From Lysobacterales bacterium (GTDB lineage: Bacteria; Pseudomonadota; Gammaproteobacteria; Xanthomonadales; Rhodanobacteraceae): 50,178 nt of DNA. The DNA is taken from assembly GCA_021324945.1 (NCBI GenBank), contig JAJPID010000026.1, positions 1-50,178 of the forward strand, given 5' to 3'. Numbering within the stretch: position 1 is the first letter of the stretch; every line of letters begins with the position of its first letter. Made by a program: the position numbers and the translations under genes. This document shows, one piece after another, positions 16,506 through 26,754 of this stretch. The notes beneath the pieces were generated by a model that was given only the letters and a program-made list of their open reading frames with translations, was not told the origin of the DNA and did not search any database.

Positions 16506-19500
16506 TCAGCCAACAAACACGCGCGCGTTGCGGAACATCCGCATCCAGGGCGAATCCTCGCCCCAACCCGGCGGTGTCCAGCTCATCTGCACGCTGCGGA
16601 ACACGCGCTCGGGATGCGGCATCAGGATCGTGACGCGGCCGTCGCCCGAAGTGAAACCGGTCAAGCCATCGGCCGAGCCATTCGGATTCAGCGGAAATTG
16701 CTCGGTCGGCTTGCCGCGGTTGTCGACGAAACGCAGGCATGGATTGGCCTTCGCCGGTTTCGCATCGCGCGCAAACACTGTGCGGCCTTCGCCGTGCGCG
16801 GTAACGATCGGAATGCGCGAACCGGTCATGCCGTGGAAGAAGATCGATGGCGATTCCATCACTTCCACCGTGACGAAACGCGCTTCGTATTGTTCGGACG
16901 TGTTGCGTTCGAAAGAAGGCCAGTGCTCTGCGCCGGGGATGAGGGATTTCAAGTGTGAGAGCATCTGGCAGCCGTTGCACAGCCCCAACGCGAACGTGTT
17001 CGCGTCGGCGAAGAACGCCGCGAACTCATCGCGCAGTTTCTCGTGATAAAGCACCGATGCGGCCCAGCCGCGGCCGGCCCCCAGCACGTCGCCGTAGGAG
17101 AACCCGCCGCACGCGGCGAGGCCGCGGAAGTCGGCAAGTTTGCGGCGCCCTGCGGCGAGATCGCTCATGTGCACGTCGACCGCTTCGAACCCCGCGCGCG
17201 TGAACGCGGCCGCCATTTCGACCTGTCCGTTGACACCCTGCTCGCGCAGGATCGCCACGCGCGGCCGCGCGCCCTTGGCGATGTATGGCGCAGCGATGTT
17301 CTCGGCGGGATCGAAAGTCAGTTTCGGCGAGATGCCCGGATCGTCGTCGTCGATGCGCCACGTGCGCTCGGCATCCGCGCTGGCCGGGTTGTCGCGTAGT
17401 CGCTGCATCGCGTGGCTGGTTTCATGCCACGCATCAAATAACTGCGACCAGTTCCACTTCGTCAGTTTCTCGTCGCCGAGGAAAAGCTTGACGCCGAGCT
17501 TCAGTTTTGGCCGCCCCACCGCGTGCGTCATCGCCGCCAGACCGTGCCTGGCGACTAGCGCCATGAACGCGTCGCGATCGGCGCTGCGCACCTGCAGCAC
17601 CGCGCCGGGTTCTTCGTTGAACAACGCGCGCAGCGTGTTCTCGGCCCAGCCATCCAAGCGGATTTCCAGACCGCAATGTCCGGCGAACGCCATTTCCAGC
17701 AGCGTGACGATCGCGCCGCCGTCGGAGCGGTCGTGATACGCCAGCAACAGGCCGGCGCCCTCGGCTTCGCGCACCAGCGCATACAGATTCTTCAGCCGCT
17801 GCGGATCGTCCAGATCCGGCGGCACCCCGCCGCCGCGGTTGAACGCCTGCGTCAACGCGCTGCCGCCGAGACGGTCGCGGCCCGCGCCCAGATCAACCAG
17901 CCACAATTCCGATTCGCCGCGATCGAGTTTGATGCGCGGGGTGAGCGTGCGCCGCACATCGGCCACGCGCGCGAACGCGGTGATGACCAGCGACACCGGC
18001 GCGAGCGTGCGCTGTTCGACGCCGTTGTCGCGCCACACGGTCTGCATCGACAGCGAATCCTTGCCGACCGGAATGGAAATGTGCAGCGCGGGGCACAACT
18101 GTTCGCCGACCGCACGCACGGCGTCAAACAGCGCGGCGTCTTCGCCCGGGTGTCCGGCCGCGGCCATCCAGTTCGCCGACAAGCGGATTTCATCCAGCCT
18201 CACCGGCGCGGCGATCAAATTGGTGATCGCCTCGCTCACCGCGAGGCGCGCGCTGGCTGTGGCGTCCAGCAGCGCCACCGGCGCGCGCTCTGCCATCGCC
18301 ATCGCTTCGCCCGCGTAACCATCGAAATCGGCCAGTGTCACCGCGCAATCGGCCACCGGCACCTGCCATGGGCCGACCATCGGATCACGAGAACACAGCC
18401 CGCCCACGCTGCGGTCGCCGATCGTGATCAGAAAATTTTTCGAGCCCACGCCCGGCATGCGCAGCACGCGTTGCACGGCTTCGTCCAGCCCTATGCCCGA
18501 CAAGTCCGGCACCACTTCCACGCGTGGTTTGAAACGCGTGGCGTCGCGTTGCATGCGTGGCGGTTTGCCGAGGAGCATGTCGATGGGGAGATCGATGATT
18601 GATTTTTTTGCTTCTCCCGCTTGCGGGGCAAGCTGCCCGCCGGGCGGATGGGGTGAAGCCAGCGAAGACGTCACGAGCAACCGCCGCGCTTCCGTCGCAT
18701 GCCCCACCACCGCGAACGGGCAGCGCTCGCGCGCGCAAATTTTTTCGAACTCCGGCAGATCGTCCGGCCGCACGCCCAGCACATAGCGTTCCTGCGATTC
18801 GTTGCACCACAACTGCATCGGCGAGAGGTGCGGATCGTCGCGCGGCACCGTGTCGAGATCGATCTCGCCGCCAACACACGAGTCGTGCAGCAATTCCGGA
18901 ATCGCGTTCGACAGGCCGCCCGCACCGACGTCGTGGATCGAGACGATCGGGTTCCTCTGGCCCCGCGCAATGCACGCGTCGATCACTTCCTGGCAGCGGC
19001 GCTGCATCTCCGGGTTGTCGCGCTGCACGGAGGCGAAGTCGAGCTGTTCGGAACTCTCACCGCCCGCCATCGACGAGGCCGCGCCGCCGCCGAGGCCGAT
19101 CAGCATCGCCGGGCCGCCCAGCACGATCACGCGATCGCCCGGCGCGAGCTTGTTCTTCTTCACGTGCATCGGCCGCACGTTGGCGACGCCGCCGGCGATC
19201 ATGATCGGCTTGTCGTAGCCGAGTCGCACGCCGTCGCCGGCCTCCTGCTCGAAACTGCGGAAATAGCCGCCGAGGCACGGCCGGCCGAATTCGTTGTTGA
19301 ACGCGGCGGCGCCCAGCGGCGCGTCGCGCATGATTTCGAACGCGGTAGCGGAGCGCGCGGGCAACGGCCGCACGTGTTCCCAAGGCCGCGGCAGGTTGGG
19401 AATGCGCAGGTGCGACACCGAAAATCCACTCAAGCCCGCCTTCGGTTTGCCGCCGCGGCCGACCGCGCCTTCGTCGCGGATTTCACCGCCCGATCCAGTC

Positions 19501-20408
19501 GCCGCGCCCGGCCAGGGCGCAATCGCGGTGGGATGATTGTGCGTCTCCACCTTGATCGCGTATGGGATGTCTTCCACATGCGCGCGCCACACGCCATTTT
19601 CGTCGGCAAAGAAGCGCGCGCCTTGCGAACCTTCGATCACCGCCGCGTTGTCGTTGTAGGCGCTGAGCGTATGTGCGGGACTGCGTGCGTGCGTGTTGCG
19701 GATCATGCCGAACAGCGTCGCCGTCTGCGGCACACCGTCGACAGTGAACTGCGCGTTGAATATCTTGTGGCGACAATGTTCGGAATTGGCCTGCGCGAAC
19801 ATCACCAATTCGGCGTCGCTGGGATCGCGCTGCAGCAGGGCGTAGTGTTCGATCAGGTAATCGATTTCGTCCGGCGCCAGCGCGAGACCCAGTTCGGTAT
19901 TCGCAGCTTGCAGTGCCGCGCGCGGATCGTCGCCGAGCGCGATGATGCGCAGCGGCTCCGGCGCGCCGACCAGGAACAACCCGCTCGCCTGATCCAGCGC
20001 GGTCAGCACCGATTGCGTCATCGGATCGTGCAAAGTGCGCGCGGCCGCGTCGAACTTCGTGCGCTCTTCCGCATTCACGCCGTCGATCAAAAAGGCAATG
20101 CCGCGCTCGAGGCGCCGCACCGGCAAGCCGATGCCGCGCAGGATGTCGCTGGCTTTCGACGACCAGGGCGATACCGTCCCCAGACGCGGCACTACCCACA
20201 ACGTGGCATCTGCAGGCGCGCCTTCGCCAGCGTCCAGCACTTCGGCCAGACGGCGATGTTGTTCGGGATCGAGCGAGTGCTCGGCGTCGATGAAATAGAC
20301 GAAGCGCGCCCCGCGCACGCGTACGCCTTTCGTCTGCTGCGCGAGGCGTTCGTTCAAACGATCCAGACGGAACGGCGACAGGGCAGAGCGCCCGTCGAGG
20401 ACGATCAT
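16506..20408 (-). CDS. purL: Phosphoribosylformylglycinamidine synthase
   Basis: The large single-chain PurL converts FGAR, glutamine and ATP to FGAM in de novo purine synthesis. The 1300 residues agree with the E. coli form. The order is an N-terminal PurS-like region, a linker, two AIRS-type ATP-binding halves (with [20 protein letters not shown] and [16 protein letters not shown]) and a C-terminal class I glutaminase. The catalytic Cys lies in LGLCNGCQM, and PHPERVFRS is near the end. The ATG at 20408 (MIVLDGRSA) was chosen as the normal N-terminus; the open frame extends further. Around residues 580-605 there is an extra stretch of about 17 residues ([17 protein letters not shown]) between [13 protein letters not shown] and [11 protein letters not shown], encoded by a palindromic repeat. 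Confidence 0.95.
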   Translation of the reverse strand: MIVLDGRSALSPFRLDRLNERLAQQTKGVRVRGARFVYFIDAEHSLDPEQHRRLAEVLDAGEGAPADATLWVVPRLGTVSPWSSKASDILRGIGLPVRRLERGIAFLIDGVNAEERTKFDAAARTLHDPMTQSVLTALDQASGLFLVGAPEPLRIIALGDDPRAALQAANTELGLALAPDEIDYLIEHYALLQRDPSDAELVMFAQANSEHCRHKIFNAQFTVDGVPQTATLFGMIRNTHARSPAHTLSAYNDNAAVIEGSQGARFFADENGVWRAHVEDIPYAIKVETHNHPTAIAPWPGAATGSGGEIRDEGAVGRGGKPKAGLSGFSVSHLRIPNLPRPWEHVRPLPARSATAFEIMRDAPLGAAAFNNEFGRPCLGGYFRSFEQEAGDGVRLGYDKPIMIAGGVANVRPMHVKKNKLAPGDRVIVLGGPAMLIGLGGGAASSMAGGESSEQLDFASVQRDNPEMQRRCQEVIDACIARGQRNPIVSIHDVGAGGLSNAIPELLHDSCVGGEIDLDTVPRDDPHLSPMQLWCNESQERYVLGVRPDDLPEFEKICARERCPFAVVGHATEARRLLVTSSLASPHPPGGQLAPQAGEAKKSIIDLPIDMLLGKPPRMQRDATRFKPRVEVVPDLSGIGLDEAVQRVLRMPGVGSKNFLITIGDRSVGGLCSRDPMVGPWQVPVADCAVTLADFDGYAGEAMAMAERAPVALLDATASARLAVSEAITNLIAAPVRLDEIRLSANWMAAAGHPGEDAALFDAVRAVGEQLCPALHISIPVGKDSLSMQTVWRDNGVEQRTLAPVSLVITAFARVADVRRTLTPRIKLDRGESELWLVDLGAGRDRLGGSALTQAFNRGGGVPPDLDDPQRLKNLYALVREAEGAGLLLAYHDRSDGGAIVTLLEMAFAGHCGLEIRLDGWAENTLRALFNEEPGAVLQVRSADRDAFMALVARHGLAAMTHAVGRPKLKLGVKLFLGDEKLTKWNWSQLFDAWHETSHAMQRLRDNPASADAERTWRIDDDDPGISPKLTFDPAENIAAPYIAKGARPRVAILREQGVNGQVEMAAAFTRAGFEAVDVHMSDLAAGRRKLADFRGLAACGGFSYGDVLGAGRGWAASVLYHEKLRDEFAAFFADANTFALGLCNGCQMLSHLKSLIPGAEHWPSFERNTSEQYEARFVTVEVMESPSIFFHGMTGSRIPIVTAHGEGRTVFARDAKPAKANPCLRFVDNRGKPTEQFPLNPNGSADGLTGFTSGDGRVTILMPHPERVFRSVQMSWTPPGWGEDSPWMRMFRNARVFVG
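18603..18665. repeat. Palindromic repeat inserted in frame within purL
   Basis: The segment holds two tight palindromes on the plus strand, CCCGC-TT-GCGGG and GCCCG-C-CGGGC, and is flanked by an A/T-rich run. On the coding strand it reads as [21 protein letters not shown], which replaces a short loop in other PurL proteins. Its first half resembles the element in the gspJ leader region (CTTCCTCCGCTGGCAGGGG). Confidence 0.55.
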
Positions 20409-20436
20409 CGTTGGAAGAGGGAAACCCGACAAGCCG

Positions 20437-21273
20437 CTATTGTACCAGCGGCGCCTCACCGTCTTTCGGTCCCGGCTTTTCGCCCAGCCAGCGCAGCAAT
20501 TGCTCGGGCGTGGCGTAGCTGTTCATCAGCGCGCCGTTGGAGGCGATGATCGCCGGCGTGCCGTCCACGCCCAATTCCAGCCCCAGTTCGAAATCGTGCT
20601 TCACCGGGTTGTCGCAGCGCGCGGGCCTGGGATCGATTCCGGCCTTGGCCGCGGTGAATGCACGCTTGCGATCCGCCGCGCACCACACCGAGATCGCCTT
20701 GTAGTAAGACGGCGTGTCCAGCCCCGTGCGGGGCCAGAAGAGGTAATTCACCGCGATGCCCACCTTGTTGTAATCATCGATGTGCGCGTGGAAAGCGCGG
20801 CAGTACGGACAATCTACGTCGGTGAAAACCGTAACCGTGTACTTGGGATGCGCGGGCGCGAAGCGGATCATGCGATCGGGCGGAACTTGCGCGAGCGCAT
20901 CGCGGCGCAACTGATCCATGCGCGCGTCCGAGAGCGCGGCGCCTGTTTTCAGATCGAACGCATCGCCCTGGAACATATAGCGGCCGTCCGCGCTGACGTA
21001 CACCACCTGTCCGCGGGCGACCACTTGATAGATGTTCGGCAGTGGCGTCTTGTCCACGGCTTCGATCTTTACCGACGGCGCGAGCCTGCGCACCGCGTCG
21101 ATCACGGCTTGCGGAGCGGTGGTGGCGCCGGCTTGGGCGGATGGCGCGGTCGCGATTGACTGCTGGACGTTCGTGACAGGAGCAGCTTGCGGAATGCCAG
21201 GCGCACTTTCATTTGCCGAGCAAGCGCTGGCGATCACTGCGGCGGCGAGGAGGAGTGGAAACAGCTTGGACAT
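20437..21273 (-). CDS. dsbC: DsbC-family disulfide isomerase
   Basis: An envelope thiol-disulfide isomerase that reshuffles wrong disulfides in exported proteins. The 278-residue product has a signal sequence ending at SAC18, so it may be a lipoprotein, although the residue at -3 of the lipobox is Ala. A Pro/Ala/Thr-rich stretch (about 20-60) precedes an N-terminal DsbC dimerisation-type domain ([19 protein letters not shown]) and a thioredoxin fold with active site VDCPYCRAF around residue 155. A second cysteine pair (WCAADRK, ARCDNP) and the cis-Pro loop GVDGTPAII are present. The start MSKLF was chosen because it gives a proper signal peptide. The xerD-dsbC linkage is conserved in gammaproteobacteria. 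Confidence 0.88.
   Translation of the reverse strand: MSKLFPLLLAAAVIASACSANESAPGIPQAAPVTNVQQSIATAPSAQAGATTAPQAVIDAVRRLAPSVKIEAVDKTPLPNIYQVVARGQVVYVSADGRYMFQGDAFDLKTGAALSDARMDQLRRDALAQVPPDRMIRFAPAHPKYTVTVFTDVDCPYCRAFHAHIDDYNKVGIAVNYLFWPRTGLDTPSYYKAISVWCAADRKRAFTAAKAGIDPRPARCDNPVKHDFELGLELGVDGTPAIIASNGALMNSYATPEQLLRWLGEKPGPKDGEAPLVQ
20439..20444 (-). promoter_or_regulatory. Candidate -10 box for purL inside the end of dsbC
   Basis: TACAAT on the minus strand overlaps the last codons and stop of the dsbC-like gene, about 31 bases upstream of the purL ATG. It would give purL its own promoter. No strong -35 box is seen. Confidence 0.35.
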
Positions 21274-21329
21274 GATGTACTCGTCGTGCGGCACAAAATG
21301 CTAGCACGAGGTTTTAATGAACCGGCTTT

Positions 21330-21423
21330 GACGTCATTCCCGCGCAAGCGCGAATGTATTACCCCTGGACTTGGTAAACGCAAAGTCACTGGATTCCGGC
21401 TCGCCGCTTTGCGGCGTCCGGAG
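21330..21423. repeat. Dispersed palindromic repeat (CATTCCCGCG / AAAGTCACTGGATTCC type)
   Basis: The gap between dsbC and xerD contains GTCATTCCCGCGCAAGCGCGAATG, an imperfect palindrome. It is followed by the 18-mer aaagtcactggattccgg at 21382-21399, which recurs exactly at 50134-50151. It continues into the perfect hairpin CGCCGC-TTT-GCGGCG flanked by TCCGG sequences. This resembles REP/BIME-like elements common in proteobacterial genomes. Confidence 0.6.
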
Positions 21424-21454
21424 GGACAACTCGAGTTCGCCGCGAGCTCGGCTT

Positions 21455-22372
21455 CTAGCCACGCGGATGGTGCTCCGCATGCAGCCGCTTGAGATTCTCC
21501 TTCGCGATCAGCGTGTAGATCTGCGTGGTCGAAAGCGTGCTGTGGCCGAGCAGCATCTGCAACGCGCGCAGGTCCGCGCCATGGTTCAGAAGGTGCGTGG
21601 CGAAGGAATGCCGCAACACGTGCGGCGAAATCTTCTTCGCGGGAATGCCGGCGGCGAGCGCGTGCTTGCGCACCATCATCCAGGCCATCTGCCGCGTCAT
21701 GCCGGCTGCGCGGTTGCTGAGAAACAGCGAATCGGGCGCGCGGCCTTTCGCCAACTGCGGCCGTGCTTCCTTCAGATAACGCGTGATCCAGTCCAGCGCG
21801 TTTTCGCCGACGGGCACCAGCCGATCCTTGCCGCCCTTGCCGGTGACGCGTAACACGCCTTGGCGCAGGTTCAAGGCCGCGATCGGCAGGGTGACGAGTT
21901 CTGACACGCGCAGACCGGATGCGTACATCAGTTCCAGCATCGTGCGGTCGCGCAGACCCAGCGGCGTTTCAATGTTCGGTGCCGTGATCAGCGCTTCGAT
22001 TTCGCGCTCCGATAACGCCTTCGGCAAGTTGCGCGGCAGTTTCGGCGCGTCCAGCAGCAGCGTCGGATCGTCGAAATCGGATCGCGTGCGCGCGTAGTCG
22101 GAATAGAAACGTCGCAACACGGTCAACAACCGCGCATTGCTGCGCGCCTTGATCTTCTTCTGGCCGCGCTCGCCGAGATAGCGCGAGAGATTTTCATGAG
22201 TCGCGTCCACCAGTGAGCTGCCGCGCGCGCGCAGCCACGCCGCGCAATGCTCGAGATCGCCGCGGTAGGCGGCGAGCGTCAGGTCGGCCAGGCCATCCAG
22301 CGACCACACGCGCTCGATGAAGGCATCGATGGCGGCGCGGTCGGATTCGGCGATTTCTGTTGCGGCTGACAT
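21455..22372 (-). CDS. xerD: Site-specific tyrosine recombinase XerD
   Basis: XerD acts with XerC at dif, under FtsK control, to resolve chromosome dimers at division. The 305-residue product has the N-terminal SAM-like core-binding domain (LTLAAYRGDLEHCAAWL). The catalytic domain shows all expected residues: Arg in YASGLRVSELVTL, Lys in VTGKGGKDRLVP, His-x-x-Arg in SPHVLRHSFATHLL, His in LLGHSTLSTTQIYT and its final Tyr nucleophile. The ATG at 22372 gives the normal length; the open frame runs 49 codons further upstream without homology. Divergent from the RDD gene, with only 43 bases between the starts. Confidence 0.93.
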   Translation of the reverse strand: MSAATEIAESDRAAIDAFIERVWSLDGLADLTLAAYRGDLEHCAAWLRARGSSLVDATHENLSRYLGERGQKKIKARSNARLLTVLRRFYSDYARTRSDFDDPTLLLDAPKLPRNLPKALSEREIEALITAPNIETPLGLRDRTMLELMYASGLRVSELVTLPIAALNLRQGVLRVTGKGGKDRLVPVGENALDWITRYLKEARPQLAKGRAPDSLFLSNRAAGMTRQMAWMMVRKHALAAGIPAKKISPHVLRHSFATHLLNHGADLRALQMLLGHSTLSTTQIYTLIAKENLKRLHAEHHPRG

Positions 22373-22415
22373 CGTGCGATGCTTGCGCGGTTGCCGCAGG
22401 CACGCAAGTGAATCA

Positions 22416-22865
22416 ATGAATACTGTCGCCGACAAAACCTCGACCGCGGCACCGCTCTGGCGCCGGTTAGCCGCATTGGTGTATGACCTTTTCCCGCTGA
22501 TTGCGCTGTGGATGATCACCGCACTGATCTATCTATTGGCCACGGACGGGCGTTACGATCCGGCGAATCCGCACTGGGTGGGGCGACTGGGTTTGCAACT
22601 CGTGTTGCTGGCGGTGACGGCCGTCTATTTCGTGATCTCGTGGACGCGCCTCGGCGCGACGATCGGCATGCGCGCGTGGAAATTGAATCTGGTGCGCGAA
22701 GATGGCAAGAAGCTCAGGACAGGGTCGGCGCTCGCAAGATTCTTCCTAGCACTGCTCTCGCTCGCATTCGCTGGAATCGGATTCTGGTGGGCACTGTTCG
22801 ATGCGCAAAAGCGCACGGCACATGATCGGATTTGCAGGACGAGAATGGTGCGACTGACGAATTGA
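22416..22865 (+). CDS. RDD family membrane protein
   Basis: A 149-residue inner-membrane protein with three predicted helices. The family motif is at WRRLAALVYDLF (Arg and Asp) in helix 1. GATIGMRAWKLNLVREDG, the strongly conserved RDD cytoplasmic loop, follows helix 2, and FDAQKRTAHDRICRTRMV closes the protein. The function of RDD proteins is poorly defined; some affect ion homeostasis. The ATG at 22416 was chosen because the upstream extension overlaps xerD and is not conserved-looking. It lies between xerD and lptG and converges with lptG. Confidence 0.85.
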   Translation: MNTVADKTSTAAPLWRRLAALVYDLFPLIALWMITALIYLLATDGRYDPANPHWVGRLGLQLVLLAVTAVYFVISWTRLGATIGMRAWKLNLVREDGKKLRTGSALARFFLALLSLAFAGIGFWWALFDAQKRTAHDRICRTRMVRLTN

Positions 22866-22886
22866 TAGCGTTTCTGCCCTTTCGCC

Positions 22887-23996
22887 TCACGCCCTCCTGA
22901 AATACCACACCGCGACGCAGATCAGCAGCAGCGCCGGCGCAAGGTTGGCGGCCAGCGCGGGCACGCCGAACACGGTGCCCAAGCCGACCACTGCCTTCTG
23001 CAGGAAGTACCACGCGATAGCCAGCAGCAGGCCGATGAACAGGCGCCGTCCCAAGCCGCCCGACCGCAATGCGCCGAAAGCGAACGGCAGTGCGCACAGC
23101 ACCAACACCAGCGTGTTCAGCGGATAGAGCGCGCGGCCCCAGAATGCGTTCGCGTAGGTGCCGGGGTTCTGGTGATTGCCGCGCAGGTAATCGATGTTGC
23201 GTTGCAGATCGCGCAGCGACAGATATTCCGGGTGTACCACCGACAGTTGCAGCACCTGCGGATCGAGTCCCGATTTCCACGAACGCTGCGGTGCGGAGAC
23301 GCTGTGCGCGCCCTGCGGCGAGATCGTGCTGCTGCGCACGTCGTGCATGATCCACTGGCCGCCGCTTTGCGTCGCGGTTTTGGCCCAGTCGAACGAAATC
23401 AATTCGCCCGCGGCATTGAAACCGAACACGCGCACGTCGGCCAGTTCGACGCTGGGCCGGCCGTCCACCACGTGCGCCAGCGCAGCCTTGGCATTGATGA
23501 TGGTGTCGCCGTCCTTGGCCCACAATCCGCTGCGGGTGTTGCCGAGCTTGCCCGAGCGCACGCTCAACTGGATGTTCTGCGCACGCTGTTCACCCGCAGG
23601 CGCCGCGGTTTCGCCGAGCGCAAACACACCCGCCATCAATATCAGCACCAGTGCAGCGGCGGAGAGACAGATGCGCAGCTTCGACATGCCCGAGGCGCGC
23701 AGTGCAGTGAGTTCGCCGCTGGCGCCCAAGCCCCCGAGGCCGATCAAGCCGCCGATCAACGCCGCGAACACGAACCAGTCGTACACCCGCCGCGGCACGG
23801 TCAGCGCGATGTACGCGACAGCCGCTCCCAGTGTGTAGCCGTTGCGGCCGATGTTGCCGATCTGCTTGGCGAATTCCATGAAGGTGTCCAGACCGACGAT
23901 CACCAACCACGCCAGCAGCACGCTCGCCAGCACCGACCCCATGATCAGGCGATCGGCACGTTTGATCCGCACGCGTTGCCACACGGCCGCGTTCAT
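22887..23996 (-). CDS. lptG: LPS export ABC transporter permease LptG
   Basis: LptG is one of two permeases of the LptB2FG ABC transporter that extracts lipopolysaccharide from the inner membrane and passes it to LptC-LptA. The 369-residue product has the YjgP/YjgQ layout: three N-terminal helices (DRLIMGSVLASVLLAWLVIV), a large periplasmic jellyroll (about 130-270) and three C-terminal helices with RALYPLNTLVLVLCALPFAF. GELTALRASGMSK is the typical coupling-helix region. The ATG overlaps the lptF stop in ATGA, so the subunits are translationally coupled; a much longer open frame upstream is only a shadow of lptF. Confidence 0.93.
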   Translation of the reverse strand: MNAAVWQRVRIKRADRLIMGSVLASVLLAWLVIVGLDTFMEFAKQIGNIGRNGYTLGAAVAYIALTVPRRVYDWFVFAALIGGLIGLGGLGASGELTALRASGMSKLRICLSAAALVLILMAGVFALGETAAPAGEQRAQNIQLSVRSGKLGNTRSGLWAKDGDTIINAKAALAHVVDGRPSVELADVRVFGFNAAGELISFDWAKTATQSGGQWIMHDVRSSTISPQGAHSVSAPQRSWKSGLDPQVLQLSVVHPEYLSLRDLQRNIDYLRGNHQNPGTYANAFWGRALYPLNTLVLVLCALPFAFGALRSGGLGRRLFIGLLLAIAWYFLQKAVVGLGTVFGVPALAANLAPALLLICVAVWYFRRA

Positions 23997-25114
23997 GCCG
24001 TCGCCTCGCGCAATTTGCGCGGCACGTACTGGCGCGCGAACAGCCACGCCGCGAACACGAACACCGGAATCAGCACCCACCACAGTCCCAGTGCCGCAGG
24101 CGCCTTGCCTTCCGCGATGAACAGACGCGCCATGTTCAGCAGGTTGGCGAATACGAGGTAGGCCAGCACCGCGATCAGCAACTTGCCGAGCGTGGACGCG
24201 CGCATGTTCTGCCGCGACATCGGCAGCGCCAGCAGCGCCAGCACCAGCGCGGCGAACGGCGCGCCGATACGCCACTGCAATTCCGCGCGCGCGGCCGGAT
24301 CTTTGTCGCCGATCAGCGCCCAGGTCGTGCGCGAATGTTCCGGATCGTCCTGGTCGCCATTGTCATCTGAGGCGGACAACGCCAGGTCGTTGCGCGCGAA
24401 TTTCATCAGCCGCCAGTTGTCGTGGCCGAGATGGCCGTCGAAACGATGGCCTTCGAACAGCGCGATGAAACGGTTGTCGGCGGTGCCCTCGTGATAAAGC
24501 TGTCCGTGCGTGGCGGTGATCACATCGATTTGCGTCACCGGTTTGCCTTGATCGGTGCCTGGCCGCTCGCTCTCAACGAACAGCTTGCCCAGCTTGGTGC
24601 CATCCGGGCTCATCGTGTCGACGAAGAGGATTCCGCCCTTGCCCGGCAATTCCGTGAAGCGGCCGGGCTCCAGACCGGCGGCGATGACCGAGCGGTTGGC
24701 GCGTTCGACTTCCGCATCGGCGGTGCGCGTGGCCAGTGGGCCCAGCCAAAGCGCGATCAGCGCGATCAGAATCGCAGCGCCGATCGCCAGCATCGACGCC
24801 GGCCGCAACATGCCGCGCGGCCCGAAGCCGGAGGTGAACAGCACGTGCATCTCGCTGTCGCGATACATGCGTCCGAGCGCCAGCAGCATGCCGAGAAACA
24901 TCGCCATCGGCAGCAGCGCGGACAGCGTGTCGACCACGTGCAGCCCCAGCACCTCGAACATGATGTCGCCAGGCAGTCTGCCGGAGGCAACCTTATTCAG
25001 GATGTCCGCAAACGTGCCGCCGGTGAAGATCACTAGCAGCACCGCGGTCGCCGCCAAAGTGCCGGCCAGCAATTCGCGCAGGAGATATCGGTCGAGGATG
25101 GAGAGGCGGGCCAT
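23993..25114 (-). CDS. lptF: LPS export ABC transporter permease LptF
   Basis: Partner permease of LptG in the lipopolysaccharide export complex. The protein has 373 residues. It begins with DRYLLRELLAGTLAATAVLL and TGGTFADILNKVASG, which are typical of LptF. The coupling region is RMYRDSEMHVLFTSG, then comes a periplasmic jellyroll (about 120-260), and WRIGAPFAALVLALLALPMSR starts the C-terminal helices. It is divergent from pepA, the arrangement also found in E. coli. A candidate -10 TAAACT (minus strand, 25159-25154) lies 39 bases upstream of the ATG. No strong Shine-Dalgarno sequence is seen. Confidence 0.93.
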   Translation of the reverse strand: MARLSILDRYLLRELLAGTLAATAVLLVIFTGGTFADILNKVASGRLPGDIMFEVLGLHVVDTLSALLPMAMFLGMLLALGRMYRDSEMHVLFTSGFGPRGMLRPASMLAIGAAILIALIALWLGPLATRTADAEVERANRSVIAAGLEPGRFTELPGKGGILFVDTMSPDGTKLGKLFVESERPGTDQGKPVTQIDVITATHGQLYHEGTADNRFIALFEGHRFDGHLGHDNWRLMKFARNDLALSASDDNGDQDDPEHSRTTWALIGDKDPAARAELQWRIGAPFAALVLALLALPMSRQNMRASTLGKLLIAVLAYLVFANLLNMARLFIAEGKAPAALGLWWVLIPVFVFAAWLFARQYVPRKLREATA

Positions 25115-25118
25115 GGGT

Positions 25119-25124
25119 TACAAT
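25119..25124 (+). promoter_or_regulatory. Candidate -10 box for pepA
   Basis: TACAAT lies in the context GGGTTACAATGTTCGG, immediately before the lptF start on the opposite strand and about 77 bases upstream of the pepA ATG. No convincing -35 is present. Confidence 0.3.
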
Positions 25125-25200
25125 GTTCGGCTTTGCGGCCGATGGAACGCGGCAGTTTAGCGACTTCTGTCCGTCACCATTCTTTCTCCGGAAGCCCGTC

Positions 25201-26679
25201 ATGCTCGAGTTCAGTTCCAGCACGCAGTCCGCCGAAACCGCCGATGCGCCTTGCGTGGTGGTGGGCGTGTTCGATTCCGCGCTCGGCGGCGCGGCGGCGG
25301 AAATAGAGCGCGCCGGCAATGGCGTATTGTCGCGCCTTCGCGATGGCGGCGATTTCGGCGGCAAGCTCGGATCCACCTTGCTGTTGCACGGCGTGCAAGG
25401 CGTGCGCGCGAGCCGCGTGCTGCTGGTCGGCTTGGGTTCGCGCGCGGATTTCGATGCGCTCAATTATCAGCGTGCGTGCAGCGAAGCCGGCAAGCTGCTG
25501 AAGAGTCTGGCGATTGAAAGCGCGCTGGTGTTTCTGCCCGAATGCGAGGTGCGCGGCCGCGATGCGGCCTGGCGCGTGCGCACCTGCGCGCTGGCGATCG
25601 ATCATGCGAATTTTCGTTACACCGCAACGGTCAAGCCCAATGGTTCGCGCACGCAGTTGAAGAGGATTGAACTGGCCGGCGCCGGCGACAGCCGTACAGC
25701 GCTGGAGCAGGCGCGTGCGATCGGCCGTGGCGTGGAATTCGCGCGCGAGCTGGGCTGTTTGCCGCCCAACATCTGCACGCCGGCCTATCTTGCCGAGCGC
25801 GCCAGGCAACTCGCGGACGAACATTCGAACGTGCAACTGGAAGTGCTGGAACGCGAGCAACTGCGCGAGCTGGGCTTCGGCGCGATGCTGGCGGTGGGGC
25901 AGGGCTCGTCCGTGCCACCGCGTCTGATCGTCCTGCAGTATCGCGGTGGCAACGATGCCAAACCGTTCGCGCTGGTCGGCAAGGGCGTCACCTTCGATAC
26001 CGGCGGCATGAACTTGAAGCCGACCGGTTCGATGGAGGAAATGAAATACGACATGTGTGGCGCAGCCGGCGTGATGGGCGCATTTCTCACCGCGGTGATG
26101 CTGAAATTGCCGATCAATCTGGTGTGCGTGGTGCCGACCGTGGAGAACATGCCCGATGGTGGCAGTTACCGGCCCAGTGACGTGCTGACCACGTATTCGG
26201 GTCTGACCGTGGAAGTGTTGAACACCGATGCGGAAGGCCGCTTGATCCTGTGCGATGCGCTGGCCTATGCGCGCAAGCGTTTCGAGCCACAGGCGATGGT
26301 CGACGCGGCGACGTTGACCGGCGCTTGCGTGATCGCGTTGGGCAAACACGCGAGCGGATTGTTCAGCGCGGATGACGCGCTGGCGGGTGAACTGCTCGCT
26401 GCCGGCAGCGAATCACTGGACCGCGCCTGGCGTTTGCCACTTTGGGACGACTATCGCAATCAACTCGAGTCCGCATTCGCCGACATCGCCAACATCGGCG
26501 GCAAGAGCGCTGGCGCAATCACGGCCGCGTGTTTCCTCTCGCGCTTCGCCGAAGGCACGCGCTGGGCCCACCTTGATGTCGCGGGCACGGCGTGGGACGA
26601 AGGCCGCAAGGGCTACGCTACGGGTCGACCCGTGCCGCTGCTGGCGCAGTGGCTGATGGACAGGGCCGCTCAGCAGTGA
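25201..26679 (+). CDS. pepA: Leucyl aminopeptidase PepA
   Basis: A hexameric M17 metallo-aminopeptidase; in E. coli it also binds DNA as a Xer accessory factor and carAB regulator. The 492 residues comprise a macro-like N-terminal domain and a catalytic domain. The two-metal site is intact: ALVGKGVTFDTGGMNLKP (Lys and Asp), a Met-Lys-rich helix, NMPDGGSYRPSD, and the signature NTDAEGRLILCDAL. The ATG at 25201 is preceded by CCGGAAG; an upstream GTG/ATG-bearing extension is not family-like. xerD and pepA lie close together here, as genes of one recombination system. The gene usually found next in relatives (holC) is absent: the gene converges with a histidine kinase instead. Confidence 0.93.
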   Translation: MLEFSSSTQSAETADAPCVVVGVFDSALGGAAAEIERAGNGVLSRLRDGGDFGGKLGSTLLLHGVQGVRASRVLLVGLGSRADFDALNYQRACSEAGKLLKSLAIESALVFLPECEVRGRDAAWRVRTCALAIDHANFRYTATVKPNGSRTQLKRIELAGAGDSRTALEQARAIGRGVEFARELGCLPPNICTPAYLAERARQLADEHSNVQLEVLEREQLRELGFGAMLAVGQGSSVPPRLIVLQYRGGNDAKPFALVGKGVTFDTGGMNLKPTGSMEEMKYDMCGAAGVMGAFLTAVMLKLPINLVCVVPTVENMPDGGSYRPSDVLTTYSGLTVEVLNTDAEGRLILCDALAYARKRFEPQAMVDAATLTGACVIALGKHASGLFSADDALAGELLAAGSESLDRAWRLPLWDDYRNQLESAFADIANIGGKSAGAITAACFLSRFAEGTRWAHLDVAGTAWDEGRKGYATGRPVPLLAQWLMDRAAQQ

Positions 26680-26754
26680 GAAGTCAGCGCTAAACGGTGA
26701 GCGGCAGAGACGAGAGCCGGAGCTTTTCGACTCAGCTCACGATTCGCCGCTCAC
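26676..26754. repeat. Degenerate heptamer hairpin between pepA and the hybrid kinase
   Basis: Units GTGAGAA, GTCAGCG, CTAAACG and GTGAGCG start at the pepA stop codon. GTGAGCGGC (26697-26705) is exactly complementary to GCCGCTCAC (26746-26754), which lies inside the 3' end of the convergent kinase gene. The element carries both stop codons, and could act as a bidirectional terminator. Confidence 0.6.

Noticed and set aside
22373-22519. Upstream extension of xerD (49 extra codons)
   Set aside because: The extension overlaps the start of the divergent RDD gene and has no XerD homology; the ATG at 22372 gives the normal length.
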